From positions 186,001 to 250,000 of the forward strand of contig CANNDL010000006.1 of assembly GCA_947503435.1 (NCBI GenBank): a stretch of 64,000 nt of DNA, written 5' to 3'. The position numbers and the translations under genes were made by a program. Positions 20,106 to 31,166 of this stretch are shown here, one piece after another; the stretch's first letter is position 1, and each line of letters opens with the position of its first letter. The stretch comes from an uncultured Kangiella sp. (lineage in GTDB: Bacteria; Pseudomonadota; Gammaproteobacteria; Enterobacterales; Kangiellaceae). The notes below the pieces were generated by a model. The model was not told the DNA's origin. It saw only the letters and a list, made by a program, of their open reading frames with translations, and ran no database searches.

Positions 20106-20657
20106 GTGTCATTCAGTAAGCGTTTGCCAAATAAAGTCATAATAAAGGCGCAAAAAGGGGATAAATTTGCAATTACGCAAATTTATCATGAGTACAAATC
20201 TGCAATTCTGGGTTTGTCCTATAGAATTTTGCAAGATAGTTATGCCGCAGAAGATATTTTGCAACAAGTGATCGAGAAAATGATGAATAAAATAACCAGC
20301 TTGAAAGACCCTAGTAAATTTAATGGCTGGCTAAAGACTTTGACTTATAGAGCCAGCATTGATTATGTAAATAAAAAGTCTAAGGAAGTTAATTCAGACA
20401 GTTTAGATGAGCTAGACAGTGATTACTCTGTGAGCCAAGAAGTCACTAGCTATGATATAGAAAAGTACTTAGAAATTTTAAATGAACGCGAGCGAATTGT
20501 AGTCATATTATTTTTAGTAGAAGGCACAAGCCATAATGAAGTTGCTGAAAAACTAGATATTAGTGAAGTTAATTCTAAGCAAATTTACAGAAGAGCAATG
20601 AATAAGCTAAAAGAACTAGCATTGAAGCAATCTTATAGCGGAGTAATGCAAGGTTAA
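20106..20657 (+). CDS. ECF-type RNA polymerase sigma factor
   Basis: The 183-residue sigma-70 family protein has a region 2 at about residues 15-95 (YHEYKSAILGLSYRILQDSYAAEDILQQV, shown in parts, and FNGWLKTLTYRASIDYVNK) and a region 4 at 120-175 (LNERERIVVILFLVEGTSHNEVAEKL in sequence). It starts at GTG. The adjacent gene encodes a one-helix membrane protein, the usual anti-sigma arrangement, with only four bases between them. It probably directs a small envelope-related regulon, possibly including its own operon. The promoter it reads is unknown. Confidence 0.88.
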   Translation: MSFSKRLPNKVIIKAQKGDKFAITQIYHEYKSAILGLSYRILQDSYAAEDILQQVIEKMMNKITSLKDPSKFNGWLKTLTYRASIDYVNKKSKEVNSDSLDELDSDYSVSQEVTSYDIEKYLEILNERERIVVILFLVEGTSHNEVAEKLDISEVNSKQIYRRAMNKLKELALKQSYSGVMQG

Positions 20658-20661
20658 GGTT

Positions 20662-21150
20662 ATGGAACATTTTGAGAAACAACTTAAACAAAATCTAAAG
20701 CAAGAAAATTTGCTTGAGCCGTCAAGAAATATCGATGATAAGATTTTGGATCTTATTGCCGAGCACGAAGTAATAAGACCTAGACCTACTGCTAATAAGA
20801 GGTGGATCCCTTGGGCTGTTGCGGCATCTTTAATGGCGATCACTCTTTATGTCAGCATAGATTATTCGGTTAGCAATGCTACTAAAACTGAATTTGATGT
20901 TGCGTTGGAGTCATCGATGCTGTTGGAGCAGTCGATTAATCAGCTTGAGCACTCCAATGTTAGCCCAGCTGCTTTCATGGAAATCAGTAAGTTAAATAAT
21001 CAAATCGCTACCATAGATCAAAATATTCAATCTTTGATTGTGAGTGATTTTAATGACCCTGCTGCCTTAGTGTTAATTAATGAAAGAATTAGAAAATTAA
21101 ATCTGGTAAAGAGCTTATATAGCTCTAGCGATACATTCTTAAGAATTTAA
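20662..21150 (+). CDS. Probable anti-sigma factor, single-pass membrane protein
   Basis: The 162-residue protein has a cytoplasmic N-terminus (residues 1-45), one membrane helix (about 49-66, WIPWAVAASLMAITLYVSI), and a periplasmic helical part rich in Leu/Gln/Asn heptads (85-155). There is no HxxxCxxC zinc motif of classical ZAS anti-sigma factors. The role is inferred from topology and tight linkage to the sigma gene. The sequence itself matches no family I recognise. Confidence 0.6.
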   Translation: MEHFEKQLKQNLKQENLLEPSRNIDDKILDLIAEHEVIRPRPTANKRWIPWAVAASLMAITLYVSIDYSVSNATKTEFDVALESSMLLEQSINQLEHSNVSPAAFMEISKLNNQIATIDQNIQSLIVSDFNDPAALVLINERIRKLNLVKSLYSSSDTFLRI

Positions 21151-21164
21151 ACAAGGTGAACACA

Positions 21165-22022
21165 TTGAGAAAATTATTATTTTTGATCATGCTTTTTGTA
21201 AGTCCGTTAGTACAGTCTTCAGAGTTAAAATCGCCTGAAGCTAAGGAGTTAGCCAATGAGCTTAAGCAAACCATAAACACTACCTTATCAAAAATAACGG
21301 AACTAGAAAGAGGGGTAGGAAACGACAATGGTGTTAGCTTGTTTTTACAACAAGACGCTGAAGCTATTTCTTCTTTAGGCTTAGTTTTGAGCAATAATAA
21401 TAAAGTGTTGCTAGTAACTCCTCAGAGCCAAGCAGATAATTTGGGTATTGAGTCAGGAGATCAAATTTTAGCACTTCGAATTGACAATAAACTGAAAGAT
21501 CTTTCAACGCCTCTTCAGTTAACTAGCGGGCAAGCAATTTCTGTACAGTTCATGCGTGGTGAGCAAACAAAGACAGTGAGTGGGAATATAGCATTGACTG
21601 AAGCCTTGGCTTGGAAGCTACAAACAGAGATACCGGCTAACCAAGATTTTGATGAGGTTGAAATCCGCGATGAAAAAGTTTGTGGTCGAATATCTAAGTT
21701 CTTTAGACCTCCAGAATCAAGGGATTATTACCCTGTTGGAATCAACCAAATAAATGGTAAGACAATAATTCGTGGACGCGAGATTGTTAGGTTGTCACCA
21801 GGTAAGCATGTGATTAAACTTAATGAGTATATTATTCCCAGAGGTCTTAAAATACGTAGACCCATAAGGATTAAGGGAAAGCTAATAGAAATAGATGTTG
21901 AACCTAATAAAACGTATCATTTAGCAGCGAAATTTGATAGCTCAAAGCGATTGAAGTCAAAGGATGAACAGTATTGGGAGCCTATCATTTGGAAAGTATC
22001 GGACAGGTCTTGTGAACTCTAA
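21165..22022 (+). CDS. Secreted PDZ-domain protein of the sigma operon
   Basis: I chose the TTG at 21165 because AAGGTG (21153-21158) is well spaced before it; the GTG at 21156 would overlap that site. The 285-residue product has a signal peptide (RKLLFLIMLFVSPLVQSSE). A PDZ-like domain spans about residues 65-140 (GLVLSNNNKVLLVTPQSQA, LGIESGDQILALRI). The C-terminal domain (150-285) has LSPGKHVIKLNEY and VEPNKTYHLAAKFD, like beta-sandwich lipoproteins. No protease domain is present. It is probably periplasmic and may signal to the membrane protein encoded upstream (inference). Confidence 0.65.
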   Translation: MRKLLFLIMLFVSPLVQSSELKSPEAKELANELKQTINTTLSKITELERGVGNDNGVSLFLQQDAEAISSLGLVLSNNNKVLLVTPQSQADNLGIESGDQILALRIDNKLKDLSTPLQLTSGQAISVQFMRGEQTKTVSGNIALTEALAWKLQTEIPANQDFDEVEIRDEKVCGRISKFFRPPESRDYYPVGINQINGKTIIRGREIVRLSPGKHVIKLNEYIIPRGLKIRRPIRIKGKLIEIDVEPNKTYHLAAKFDSSKRLKSKDEQYWEPIIWKVSDRSCEL

Positions 22023-22708
22023 TGGAGAGCAATTTGTTTAGCCGAAAGACTATTTCATTTTTAGAGCAACTACAAAAAAACAATAATCGTGAGTGGTTTA
22101 ATGAGCACAAAGAGGAGTATGAAAATAATGTTCGTACTCCAGCTTTAGATTTCATTGAAGAATTCAAACCTTTTTTGCATAAGTTATCACCGCAGTTTTT
22201 AGCAATTCCAAAAAAAGTCGGCGGCTCTATGATGCGCCCTTATCGCGACACTAGGTTCTCAAAAGATAAGACTCCCTATAAGACCAATGTTGGTATTCAG
22301 TTTCGGCATCAAGTCGGCAAGAATGTTCACGCACCAGGCTTTTATTTTCATATTGGGCTGGATGATTGCTTTGTTGGCGCAGGTATGTGGCATCCTGAAT
22401 CGAAAGCCTTGAGAAACATACGTGAGCTTATTGATCAAGCTCCTTCTGCTTGGAAAAAGGTAAAGTCTAATAAGTCATTATTTTCAGAATTTAAAATGGT
22501 TGGAAATTCGCTAATTAATCAACCAAGAGGGTTTCCTAAAGACCACCCAAATATAGAAGATTTAAAGCGTAAAGATTTTATGGTTATCAGTCCAATAAAA
22601 AGAAAAGAGCTTTATGATAAAAACTTAGCCGACATGGTGGCAAAAAAGTACAAAAAAACTCTGCCATTGATGAAGTTTTTATGTGAAGCACAGCAATTAA
22701 ATTTTTAA
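22022..22708 (+). CDS. DUF2461 (TIGR02453) family protein
   Basis: The 228-residue cytoplasmic protein begins one base inside the previous stop (TAATG), so it is translationally coupled. The family pattern is clear: FLEQLQKNNNREWFNEHKEE near the N-terminus, MRPYRDTRFSKDKTPYKTN in the middle, FYFHIGLDDCFVGAGMW, and a basic C-terminal part with KRKDFMVI. The function of DUF2461 is not established. It may be part of the sigma operon or only share its transcript. Confidence 0.88.
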   Translation: MESNLFSRKTISFLEQLQKNNNREWFNEHKEEYENNVRTPALDFIEEFKPFLHKLSPQFLAIPKKVGGSMMRPYRDTRFSKDKTPYKTNVGIQFRHQVGKNVHAPGFYFHIGLDDCFVGAGMWHPESKALRNIRELIDQAPSAWKKVKSNKSLFSEFKMVGNSLINQPRGFPKDHPNIEDLKRKDFMVISPIKRKELYDKNLADMVAKKYKKTLPLMKFLCEAQQLNF

Positions 22709-23335
22709 CTAAGCCAAATAGCCGTTTGCGATTCCGATAATTTTGTTTTTATTGAAGATGATTTGACGTTTCTTGCCACCAACCTGACGCCATAAAACAG
22801 CACTTCGAATAGCGCCTAATAAAAGGGCGCGTATATAGTTTTGATTAGTGCTTTGCTCCAGATACTTGCTATTGCCAGTAACTTGAATCTTTGTTGATAA
22901 CGTAGATATTGAATCTTTATAGGTGGCTGCAATCTGCTCAATAATATTACTTCCGACAGATTCATTGTCTTGATAGTCGAATAGACGATTAGTTTGTGAA
23001 ATACGTGAAGCCACTTGATTCATCATGTTTGGATTGGCCGAAAATTGCTTCTCCAAAGTCACTATATTTATTAAGTAACGCCCAAAATCTGGATCGGTTT
23101 TAGAACCAGAAAGTTGAGAAGCAATAGATTTAAAACCAGTGGTTAAATCTTTATGACCGCCAAAAATGTCTTCTGTAGAGCTTGCCTCTAGTTTTAGTGT
23201 TGCTCTAAAAATGGTCTCCATATCATCTTTATTGGCTTGACCATTTCTTGCAATTGATTGAACACAGTCTATAGCTTGGCAAATGCCCGCTAATGCTAGA
23301 GTAATCTCAGTGAAATTTGCTTGCTGTGAGAACAT
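22709..23335 (-). CDS. hflD: HflD homolog (lysogenization regulator family)
   Basis: The 208-residue, helix-rich, membrane-associated protein resembles E. coli HflD (213 residues), which affects lambda CII stability; its normal role is unclear. Recognisable parts are LAGICQAIDCVQSIARNG near the start and RALLLGAIRSAVLWRQVGG near the end. It lies 8 bp after mnmA, the same order as in E. coli. Its stop codon directly abuts that of the convergent DUF2461 gene. Confidence 0.92.
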   Translation of the reverse strand: MFSQQANFTEITLALAGICQAIDCVQSIARNGQANKDDMETIFRATLKLEASSTEDIFGGHKDLTTGFKSIASQLSGSKTDPDFGRYLINIVTLEKQFSANPNMMNQVASRISQTNRLFDYQDNESVGSNIIEQIAATYKDSISTLSTKIQVTGNSKYLEQSTNQNYIRALLLGAIRSAVLWRQVGGKKRQIIFNKNKIIGIANGYLA

Positions 23336-23343
23336 TATTGTTT

Positions 23344-24462
23344 TTATACTCGATTAATTTGATTAATGATACCGCCGCCAAGACAAACATCATCCTGATA
23401 AAATACTACTGACTGTCCTGGCGTAACTGCTCTTTCTGGCTGCTCAAATTCGACTAGCCACTTATCGTCACTCAGTTTGGATACAGAGCAGGCAACATCT
23501 TGTTGGCGGTATCTGTTCTTTGCTGTGCAATTAAATTGATCTGCAGGCGCACTTCCAGCTACCCAGTCTAGTTTAGTTGCTATTAATGAATTACTCATAA
23601 GGAGAGGGTGTTCATGGCCTTGAGCAACTTTTAGCACATTACGTTCTAAGTCTTTATCGACGCTAAACCAAGGTTCTTCACTGGCATCACTCATACCGCC
23701 TATTCCCAAGCCTTTTCTTTGGCCAAGGGTGTGATACATCAAGCCATTGTGTTTGCCAATAACTTGGCCGTCTGGAGTTTCAATATCACCCGGTTGTGCC
23801 GGTAAGTATTGTTGTAAAAAATCAGTAAACTTACGCTCACCAATAAAGCAGATCCCAGTAGAGTCTTTTTTCTTAGCCGTTATCAAGTCTTGCTCTTCAG
23901 CAATTCGTCTTACATCAGGTTTATCTAGCTCACCGACAGGGAATAAGGTTTTAGCAATCTTGTCATGACCAACCGCATATAAAAAATAAGATTGATCTTT
24001 ATTCGGATCTAAACCGCGAAGCAGGGTGGCTTTTCCATCTTTTTCACCGCGACGAACATAATGGCCGGTAGCAATATAATCTGCGCCTAATAGCTGTGCA
24101 TAATCTAAAAAAGCTTTGAATTTGATTTCTTTATTGCACATGATATCAGGATTAGGTGTACGTCCGGCCTTGTATTCTTCTAAAAAGTATTCGAATACAT
24201 TGTCCCAATATTCAGCCGCAAAATTAATGGTTCGAAGATTAATCCCAAGCTTATCGCAAACCGCTTGTGCGTCTGCTAAATCTTCTGCCGCCGTACAGTA
24301 TTCCGTATCATCATCTTCTTCCCAATTCTTCATAAACAAGCCTTCTACTTGATAGCCTTGTTGCTTAAGAAGATAAGCCGAGACAGACGAGTCAACGCCG
24401 CCAGACATACCGACAATGACTTTGGTTTCAGCAATGGGTTTGTTATTAATTAATGCGCTCAT
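23344..24462 (-). CDS. mnmA: tRNA-specific 2-thiouridylase MnmA
   Basis: MnmA installs sulphur at C2 of the wobble uridine in tRNAs for Lys, Glu and Gln, using ATP and a sulphur relay. The 372 residues hold the PP-loop [18 protein letters not shown] (about 20-37), the first catalytic cysteine in [15 protein letters not shown], and the second in [13 protein letters not shown]. It overlaps nudJ by four bases (ATGA) at its start, indicating coupled translation. Confidence 0.97.
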   Translation of the reverse strand: MSALINNKPIAETKVIVGMSGGVDSSVSAYLLKQQGYQVEGLFMKNWEEDDDTEYCTAAEDLADAQAVCDKLGINLRTINFAAEYWDNVFEYFLEEYKAGRTPNPDIMCNKEIKFKAFLDYAQLLGADYIATGHYVRRGEKDGKATLLRGLDPNKDQSYFLYAVGHDKIAKTLFPVGELDKPDVRRIAEEQDLITAKKKDSTGICFIGERKFTDFLQQYLPAQPGDIETPDGQVIGKHNGLMYHTLGQRKGLGIGGMSDASEEPWFSVDKDLERNVLKVAQGHEHPLLMSNSLIATKLDWVAGSAPADQFNCTAKNRYRQQDVACSVSKLSDDKWLVEFEQPERAVTPGQSVVFYQDDVCLGGGIINQINRV

Positions 24463-24971
24463 AGTTTGTATTTCTTTAGAAACTCTATGCCATTACTTTG
24501 TACTGATTCTTCGTTGTTACTATAAACTAAAGATTCCAGCGGAAAGCGTTGCCCTGACAAATAATCTTGCAAACACTCAACAATCAAACCGCTTCGATGT
24601 TGTGGCATTATGCCCAAGATCTCTTCTTTGCTCATCCAATGGGCAGCAATAATATCATCATCATGCGGCTCTGTTGTTTCATCGCCAGCCACATAACCCG
24701 TAAAGCAAAAACGTAAGTAGTGACGATTATTAGTCGCTGGGTTTAAAAGATAGGTGCCAACAAGTGCCGTGGGCTTAAATTTAATTCCCGTTTCCTCATA
24801 CACTTCACGAATAATGGCATCTTTTAAAGATTCATTGTCTTCTAAATGACCAGCCGGTTGATTAAAGACAATATCACCACTCGATGATTCTTCTTCGACC
24901 ATCAAAAACTTGCCTTTATTCTCACCGCTGCCTTCGATAACAGCTGCAACAGTAACGTGTACGGGTAACAT
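24459..24971 (-). CDS. nudJ: Nudix phosphatase NudJ
   Basis: The 170-residue Nudix hydrolase has a complete Nudix box: GHLEDNE, then REVYEETGI (about residues 42-64), which binds the catalytic magnesium. E. coli NudJ hydrolyses nucleoside di- and triphosphates and thiamine pyrimidine pyrophosphates. The start [14 protein letters not shown] is typical of the family. It is longer than E. coli NudJ (153) at the C-terminus. It is placed between rluE and mnmA as in E. coli. Confidence 0.93.
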   Translation of the reverse strand: MLPVHVTVAAVIEGSGENKGKFLMVEEESSSGDIVFNQPAGHLEDNESLKDAIIREVYEETGIKFKPTALVGTYLLNPATNNRHYLRFCFTGYVAGDETTEPHDDDIIAAHWMSKEEILGIMPQHRSGLIVECLQDYLSGQRFPLESLVYSNNEESVQSNGIEFLKKYKL

Positions 24972-24997
24972 AGATTTTCTTCTGTATAAAATTGGCG

Positions 24998-25687
24998 CTA
25001 TTTTAGCTTATTTGAACCACTAGCTAAACCTTTTGCCAGCTTGTGTTCGCTTTCCTTTTGACCTCTGCGTACCTTACTAGGCGGGCGTCGACGCCTTGAG
25101 TTGCCATTGTTATGACGATTATTGTTGGAATTATGGGGGTGGGGCGCTTCCACTTCAATGGCTTGATAGCTACCTACGGCTATATCATCTAACTTCCAGG
25201 GGCCAATAGTGGCGCGAATAAGACGTAAAGTAGGGTAGCCGATAGCCGCGGTCATTCGACGAACTTGACGGTTTTTACCCTCGCGAATTTTTATCTCTAG
25301 CCAGCTGGTAGGAATATTCTTACGCTCTCTAATGGGTGGGTTGCGCTGCCAAACTTTAGGCTCATCAATTATTCGGACTTTAGCAGGTTTCGTCACATAA
25401 TCCTGAATCTCAACGCCGTGTCGCAAATCTTCTAAGTCACTATTAAATGGCTCACCCTCAACTTGAACCCAATAGGTCTTTTCCATCTTGTTTTTAGGAT
25501 TAGCGATTTGATGCTGCAATTGGCCATTGTCGGTTAATAACAATAAACCTTCTGAGTCTTTATCTAGGCGTCCAGCTGGATAAATATTTGGGATATCCAC
25601 AAAATTAGCCAGTGTTGAGTCACCATCCTCTCCAGTAAATTGGCACAAGGTATTAAAAGGTTTGTTGAATAAGATCAACTTTGCCAT
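24998..25687 (-). CDS. rluE: 23S rRNA pseudouridine synthase RluE
   Basis: RluE makes pseudouridine 2457 in 23S rRNA. I start at the ATG at 25687 ([12 protein letters not shown]); an in-frame TTG ten codons earlier would give a longer form, and neither has a strong ribosome site. The catalytic aspartate lies in [16 protein letters not shown], followed by KTYWVQVEG and [24 protein letters not shown] in order. The C-terminal tail ([20 protein letters not shown]) is basic and Asn-rich. It is divergent from icd. Confidence 0.92.
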   Translation of the reverse strand: MAKLILFNKPFNTLCQFTGEDGDSTLANFVDIPNIYPAGRLDKDSEGLLLLTDNGQLQHQIANPKNKMEKTYWVQVEGEPFNSDLEDLRHGVEIQDYVTKPAKVRIIDEPKVWQRNPPIRERKNIPTSWLEIKIREGKNRQVRRMTAAIGYPTLRLIRATIGPWKLDDIAVGSYQAIEVEAPHPHNSNNNRHNNGNSRRRRPPSKVRRGQKESEHKLAKGLASGSNKLK

Positions 25688-25819
25688 TTTAGATGATTTG
25701 TCGGAATTTCTGCTCAAGATTTAATCAAGTGAATTGATACAAAGGCTATTGTAACTGGATTTTCATAATTTTACAGGCAGTTAGGCTTCTTGAGCGGTGC
25801 AGATAGCATCAAATTGCCG

Positions 25820-25825
25820 TATAAT
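25820..25825 (+). promoter_or_regulatory. Candidate -10 element of icd promoter
   Basis: A consensus TATAAT is followed at once by a GC-rich discriminator (gcgcgcc), a pattern typical of strongly growth-rate-controlled promoters. No good -35 box lies 16-18 bp upstream, so an activator may be needed or this is coincidental. The icd ATG lies about 90 bp downstream. Confidence 0.4.
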
Positions 25826-25880
25826 GCGCGCCATCAAACCGCTCGAATTGGCCATTGTTTATTTCATAGCTAATTCTTAA

Positions 25881-28166
<2,286 letters not shown>

Positions 28167-28183
28167 TATAAGTATTGAAAATA

Positions 28184-28212
28184 AAAAAAGGCGCCAATTG
28201 GCGCCTTTTTTA
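28184..28212 (+). terminator. icd terminator
   Basis: GGCGCC / GGCGCC with an AATT loop (28190-28205) is preceded by a run of A and followed by six T residues, so it can work in both directions. No minus-strand gene ends here, so its use is for icd. Confidence 0.88.
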
Positions 28213-28311
28213 TTATTTGATTCAACTTTAAGCAGATATTGCTAACTCTTTGCTAAAATAATTAGAGGATGTAATATATACGAGCTTATTAAAATAAAAT
28301 TAAGGATATGT

Positions 28312-28848
28312 ATGAAAGTTAAATTGTTTCTTAGCATTCTTATAATGATATATAGTAATAATATCTTTGCAAAAAGTCTAACAGTTGATATCCCTGATAA
28401 TTTTTATACTTTAGAAGATTTTCAGCAGACAGATGATGAGGGCTTAAAAGCTAGATTTGATGCTTTTGGCACTATGTTTAATAGTGACGAAGCCGAGCTT
28501 TTAGAGTTTGCTTTAGATGTTACAAATATGAAAGTTTTTGTTGTTTATACTGAAAGCTCTAAATTGTCACCTAAAGAGATGTTAGACGCTATCTACCAAA
28601 AGTTCATGAGAGGACAAAAGCATTTAAATGAAGGCTCAAAAACTATTCAAGTAATGGTAGAAGATTATCAAGACATTAAAGGTCTTTATCGAATGGATAT
28701 CTTTTTGACGGCTAATAGTGAATATACCTTAAGCTATATTATTAGAAAAGTCGGTGATGATTTATTATTGACTACTTTAATGGGCTTTAATGGTAAAAAA
28801 TACGATCCTCAACTAGAAGGAATATACTCAACAATTAATTATGATTGA
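28312..28848 (+). CDS. Secreted protein of unknown function
   Basis: The 178-residue protein has a signal peptide (MKVKLFLSILIMIYSNNIFA, cut before KSLTVDIP). The mature part is acidic, alternating alpha and beta, with a helix LSPKEMLDAIYQKFM and strands VFVVYTESS and YTLSYIIRKVGDD. It has no cysteines and no motif I recognise. An aaggatatgt ribosome site precedes the ATG. Its last 8 bases overlap ltaE in another frame, so the two are translationally coupled, although a functional link to threonine aldolase is not evident. Confidence 0.7.
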   Translation: MKVKLFLSILIMIYSNNIFAKSLTVDIPDNFYTLEDFQQTDDEGLKARFDAFGTMFNSDEAELLEFALDVTNMKVFVVYTESSKLSPKEMLDAIYQKFMRGQKHLNEGSKTIQVMVEDYQDIKGLYRMDIFLTANSEYTLSYIIRKVGDDLLLTTLMGFNGKKYDPQLEGIYSTINYD

Positions 28849-29848
28849 TTTAAGAAGTGATACAGTTACGCAACCTACAGAGGGTATGCGTAAGGCGATG
28901 GCTGCGGCTGCAGTTGGTGATGATGTTTTTCAGGATGATCCTACGGTTAAGAAGCTTGAGGATAAGTTGGCGGAGATGGCTGGTAAGGCGGATGCTTTAT
29001 TTGTGCCATCTGGAACTATGTCTAATCTTGTGGCATTGATGAGCCATTGTCAGCGCGGTGAAGAATATATTGTTGGTCAGGGCTATCATACCTATTGGTA
29101 TGAAGCGGGTGGGGCGCCTGTTCTTGGAAGTATCGTTCCGCAAACTTTGCCGGTGGAAAAAGATGGAACACTTGATTTAGCAAAAGTTGAGTCGGTCATT
29201 AAAGCTGATGATTCACACTTTGCTCGTTCTAAACTGTTATGCCTTGAGAATACCCATAACGGTAAAGTTATTCCATTAGACTATATGCAGAAAGCTTATG
29301 ATTTCGCCCATTCAAAAGGCTTGTCTGTGCATTTAGATGCCGCGCGTGGTTTTAATGCTACAACCGAGCTTAGATGTGAGTTAAAAGACTTAGCACAGCA
29401 TGCTGACTCTGTTTCTATTTGTTTATCAAAAGGTTTAGGTGCGCCTGTAGGATCCGTTCTTTGCGCAGACAAAGAAATCATTAAATGGGCACGTCGTTGG
29501 CGTAAGATGGTAGGCGGTGGAATGCGTCAATCTGGCGTCTTAGCAGCTGCAGGTATTTATGCGTTAGATGAGCATATTGACCGATTAGCCATTGATCATG
29601 CGAACGCCAAAGTCTTAGCGGAAAGATTAGACGATATTCCACAACTTTCGATTAATAAAGATCTCGTTCAAACCAATATGTTGTTTGTTAAAACGGATAT
29701 GGAAACTGCAACAAACCTTGCAAATCACTTAAAACAGCACAATATCATTATTATTCCATCAGAAACCATGCGTTGGGTAATGCACCTCGATGTATCAAGT
29801 TCTGATGTAAAGTTTGTGTCTGAAAAAGTTAAGGAGTTTTTTGCATGA
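28841..29848 (+). CDS. ltaE: Low-specificity L-threonine aldolase
   Basis: This PLP enzyme splits threonine or allo-threonine into glycine and acetaldehyde. The 335 residues begin MIDLRSDTVTQPTEGMR, the family's signature start. Asp166 in HLDAARG should contact the PLP ring and Lys197 in ICLSKGLGAPVGS forms the Schiff base. Another conserved block is LENTHNGKVIPL. It overlaps both neighbours (8 bp before, ATGA after), so it sits in a tight three-gene unit. Confidence 0.95.
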   Translation: MIDLRSDTVTQPTEGMRKAMAAAAVGDDVFQDDPTVKKLEDKLAEMAGKADALFVPSGTMSNLVALMSHCQRGEEYIVGQGYHTYWYEAGGAPVLGSIVPQTLPVEKDGTLDLAKVESVIKADDSHFARSKLLCLENTHNGKVIPLDYMQKAYDFAHSKGLSVHLDAARGFNATTELRCELKDLAQHADSVSICLSKGLGAPVGSVLCADKEIIKWARRWRKMVGGGMRQSGVLAAAGIYALDEHIDRLAIDHANAKVLAERLDDIPQLSINKDLVQTNMLFVKTDMETATNLANHLKQHNIIIIPSETMRWVMHLDVSSSDVKFVSEKVKEFFA

Positions 29849-30219
29849 TATTTTATTTTATTGGATTATTTTTGGTTGGCTTAGTGTTTTATTATTTGTC
29901 AGGAAAAATGGCTAGCCCAGATTTTAAACCCAATGAATTGAGTGGTATCAGAACGCCAGAGACCTTAGCTGATGAAGAAATTTGGCGTGAAGTGAATACA
30001 CGTGCAGCAGTTTATTTCAGGCAGTTTTCATACGGGTTATTTATCTTAGCTTTTATGTCTTTAGCGTTTGCAAAAGGAATCTTGTCGCTGTTAATTTTTA
30101 TTGCTGTGGTGATTCTGGTCTGCTTGCTTTTATGGCGGAATGGCCAGTTAAAAGAATACGCTAAGCAGCTTTATGCAGAAAAACAAAATCAAAAATTGGA
30201 AGAAGACAAGAATCACTAA
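29845..30219 (+). CDS. SdpI/YhfL-family small membrane protein
   Basis: The 124-residue protein has one helix at the N-terminus (about 2-20) and two more (61-80, 82-99). Between them lies SGIRTPETLADEEIWREVN, the G-x-RT-x-x-T...E-x-W-x-x-N pattern of the SdpI immunity/signal family. In Bacillus SdpI gives immunity to a toxin and sequesters a repressor; most proteobacterial members have no known role. It overlaps ltaE by four bases and faces the convergent nitrilase gene, with stop codons overlapping at 30216-30219. Confidence 0.75.
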   Translation: MIFYFIGLFLVGLVFYYLSGKMASPDFKPNELSGIRTPETLADEEIWREVNTRAAVYFRQFSYGLFILAFMSLAFAKGILSLLIFIAVVILVCLLLWRNGQLKEYAKQLYAEKQNQKLEEDKNH

Positions 30220-31166
30220 TCTTCGAATTCAGCAATAGTTTGCCTTTCTCGGTTAACTGTTAACTTTGTGATGTCAGGTCGTGAATAGTGACCGGTGACA
30301 TCTATTAAAGAACGTTCTTTTCTGACTGCTTCGTGCTCAAGTTCAACTATAAATATGTCTTCTTGACCAACTTGGGGCTCTAATAACCATTCGCCATTTG
30401 GTTTTACCACGCAAGAGGCGCCATTAGCCATTGAGTCTGGCATCAAATCGATAATATCATTACAGAAGGGCAAATCAGTGGGTATTTGCTCTTTGCTCAT
30501 TAGTCCAGAAACTGAGACAACATAGCTGCGTGATTCTTTGGCGATAAAGCGGGTGATGTCATGGGTATTGTGTTCGCCACCTGGCCATACAGCCACATGC
30601 AAGTCTTCGCCTTGAGCATATAAAGAAGTCCTAGCTAGTGGTAGCCAGTTTTCCCAGCAGTTTAAGCCACCTACGGTAAATGGGCTTAAATCATGGGTTC
30701 TAAGGCCATTACCATCGCCAATAGACCAAACCAAACGTTCTTCATGCGTAGGAACAAGTTTTCGATGAGTCGATTGAATCATGCCTGACTTATCAATATA
30801 AACTAAAGTGCAATAAAGACTATGACCAGAACGATCATGTGCGCGTTCGATAATCCCTAAGTAACAAGCAATTTGATTGTCTTTGCATGCTTGGGTAATT
30901 AAATCTAAGTCACCGTTTGCAATATTAACCGCTTGCGAAGAATAGTAAGCAAATAGCGACTTTTGAAAATCGTCATTAAATTTTGCCCCACCAGTCTTTT
31001 CCACCCAAAAAGGGTAACCGGGTAACAAAGCTTCCCCAAAGCACACTAAACTGGCTCCTTTCTGCGAAGCTTTTTGGATGTACTCAACTATTTTCTTGAC
31101 CGTTGCTTTTTGGTTAAGCCAAATAGGTGAAATCTGCGCTAATGCAACTTTTAAATTTTCTTTCAT
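30216..31166 (-). CDS. Nitrilase-family carbon-nitrogen hydrolase
   Basis: The 316-residue enzyme has the complete Glu-Lys-Cys triad: Glu45 in CFGEALLPGYPFW, Lys136 in THRKLVPTHEERLVW, and the nucleophile Cys170 in GGLNCWENWLPLAR. The CWEN-x-x-PL block after the cysteine is that of true aliphatic or aromatic nitrilases and cyanide hydratases rather than amidases. It probably converts an organic nitrile to a carboxylic acid; the substrate is unknown. Its start overlaps the stop of the preceding secreted-protein gene by four bases. Confidence 0.85.
   Translation of the reverse strand: MKENLKVALAQISPIWLNQKATVKKIVEYIQKASQKGASLVCFGEALLPGYPFWVEKTGGAKFNDDFQKSLFAYYSSQAVNIANGDLDLITQACKDNQIACYLGIIERAHDRSGHSLYCTLVYIDKSGMIQSTHRKLVPTHEERLVWSIGDGNGLRTHDLSPFTVGGLNCWENWLPLARTSLYAQGEDLHVAVWPGGEHNTHDITRFIAKESRSYVVSVSGLMSKEQIPTDLPFCNDIIDLMPDSMANGASCVVKPNGEWLLEPQVGQEDIFIVELEHEAVRKERSLIDVTGHYSRPDITKLTVNRERQTIAEFED

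Noticed and set aside
29845-30219. SdpI-like gene as part of a toxin-immunity system
   Set aside because: No toxin or SdpR-like repressor gene lies nearby. The neighbours are threonine aldolase and a nitrilase.
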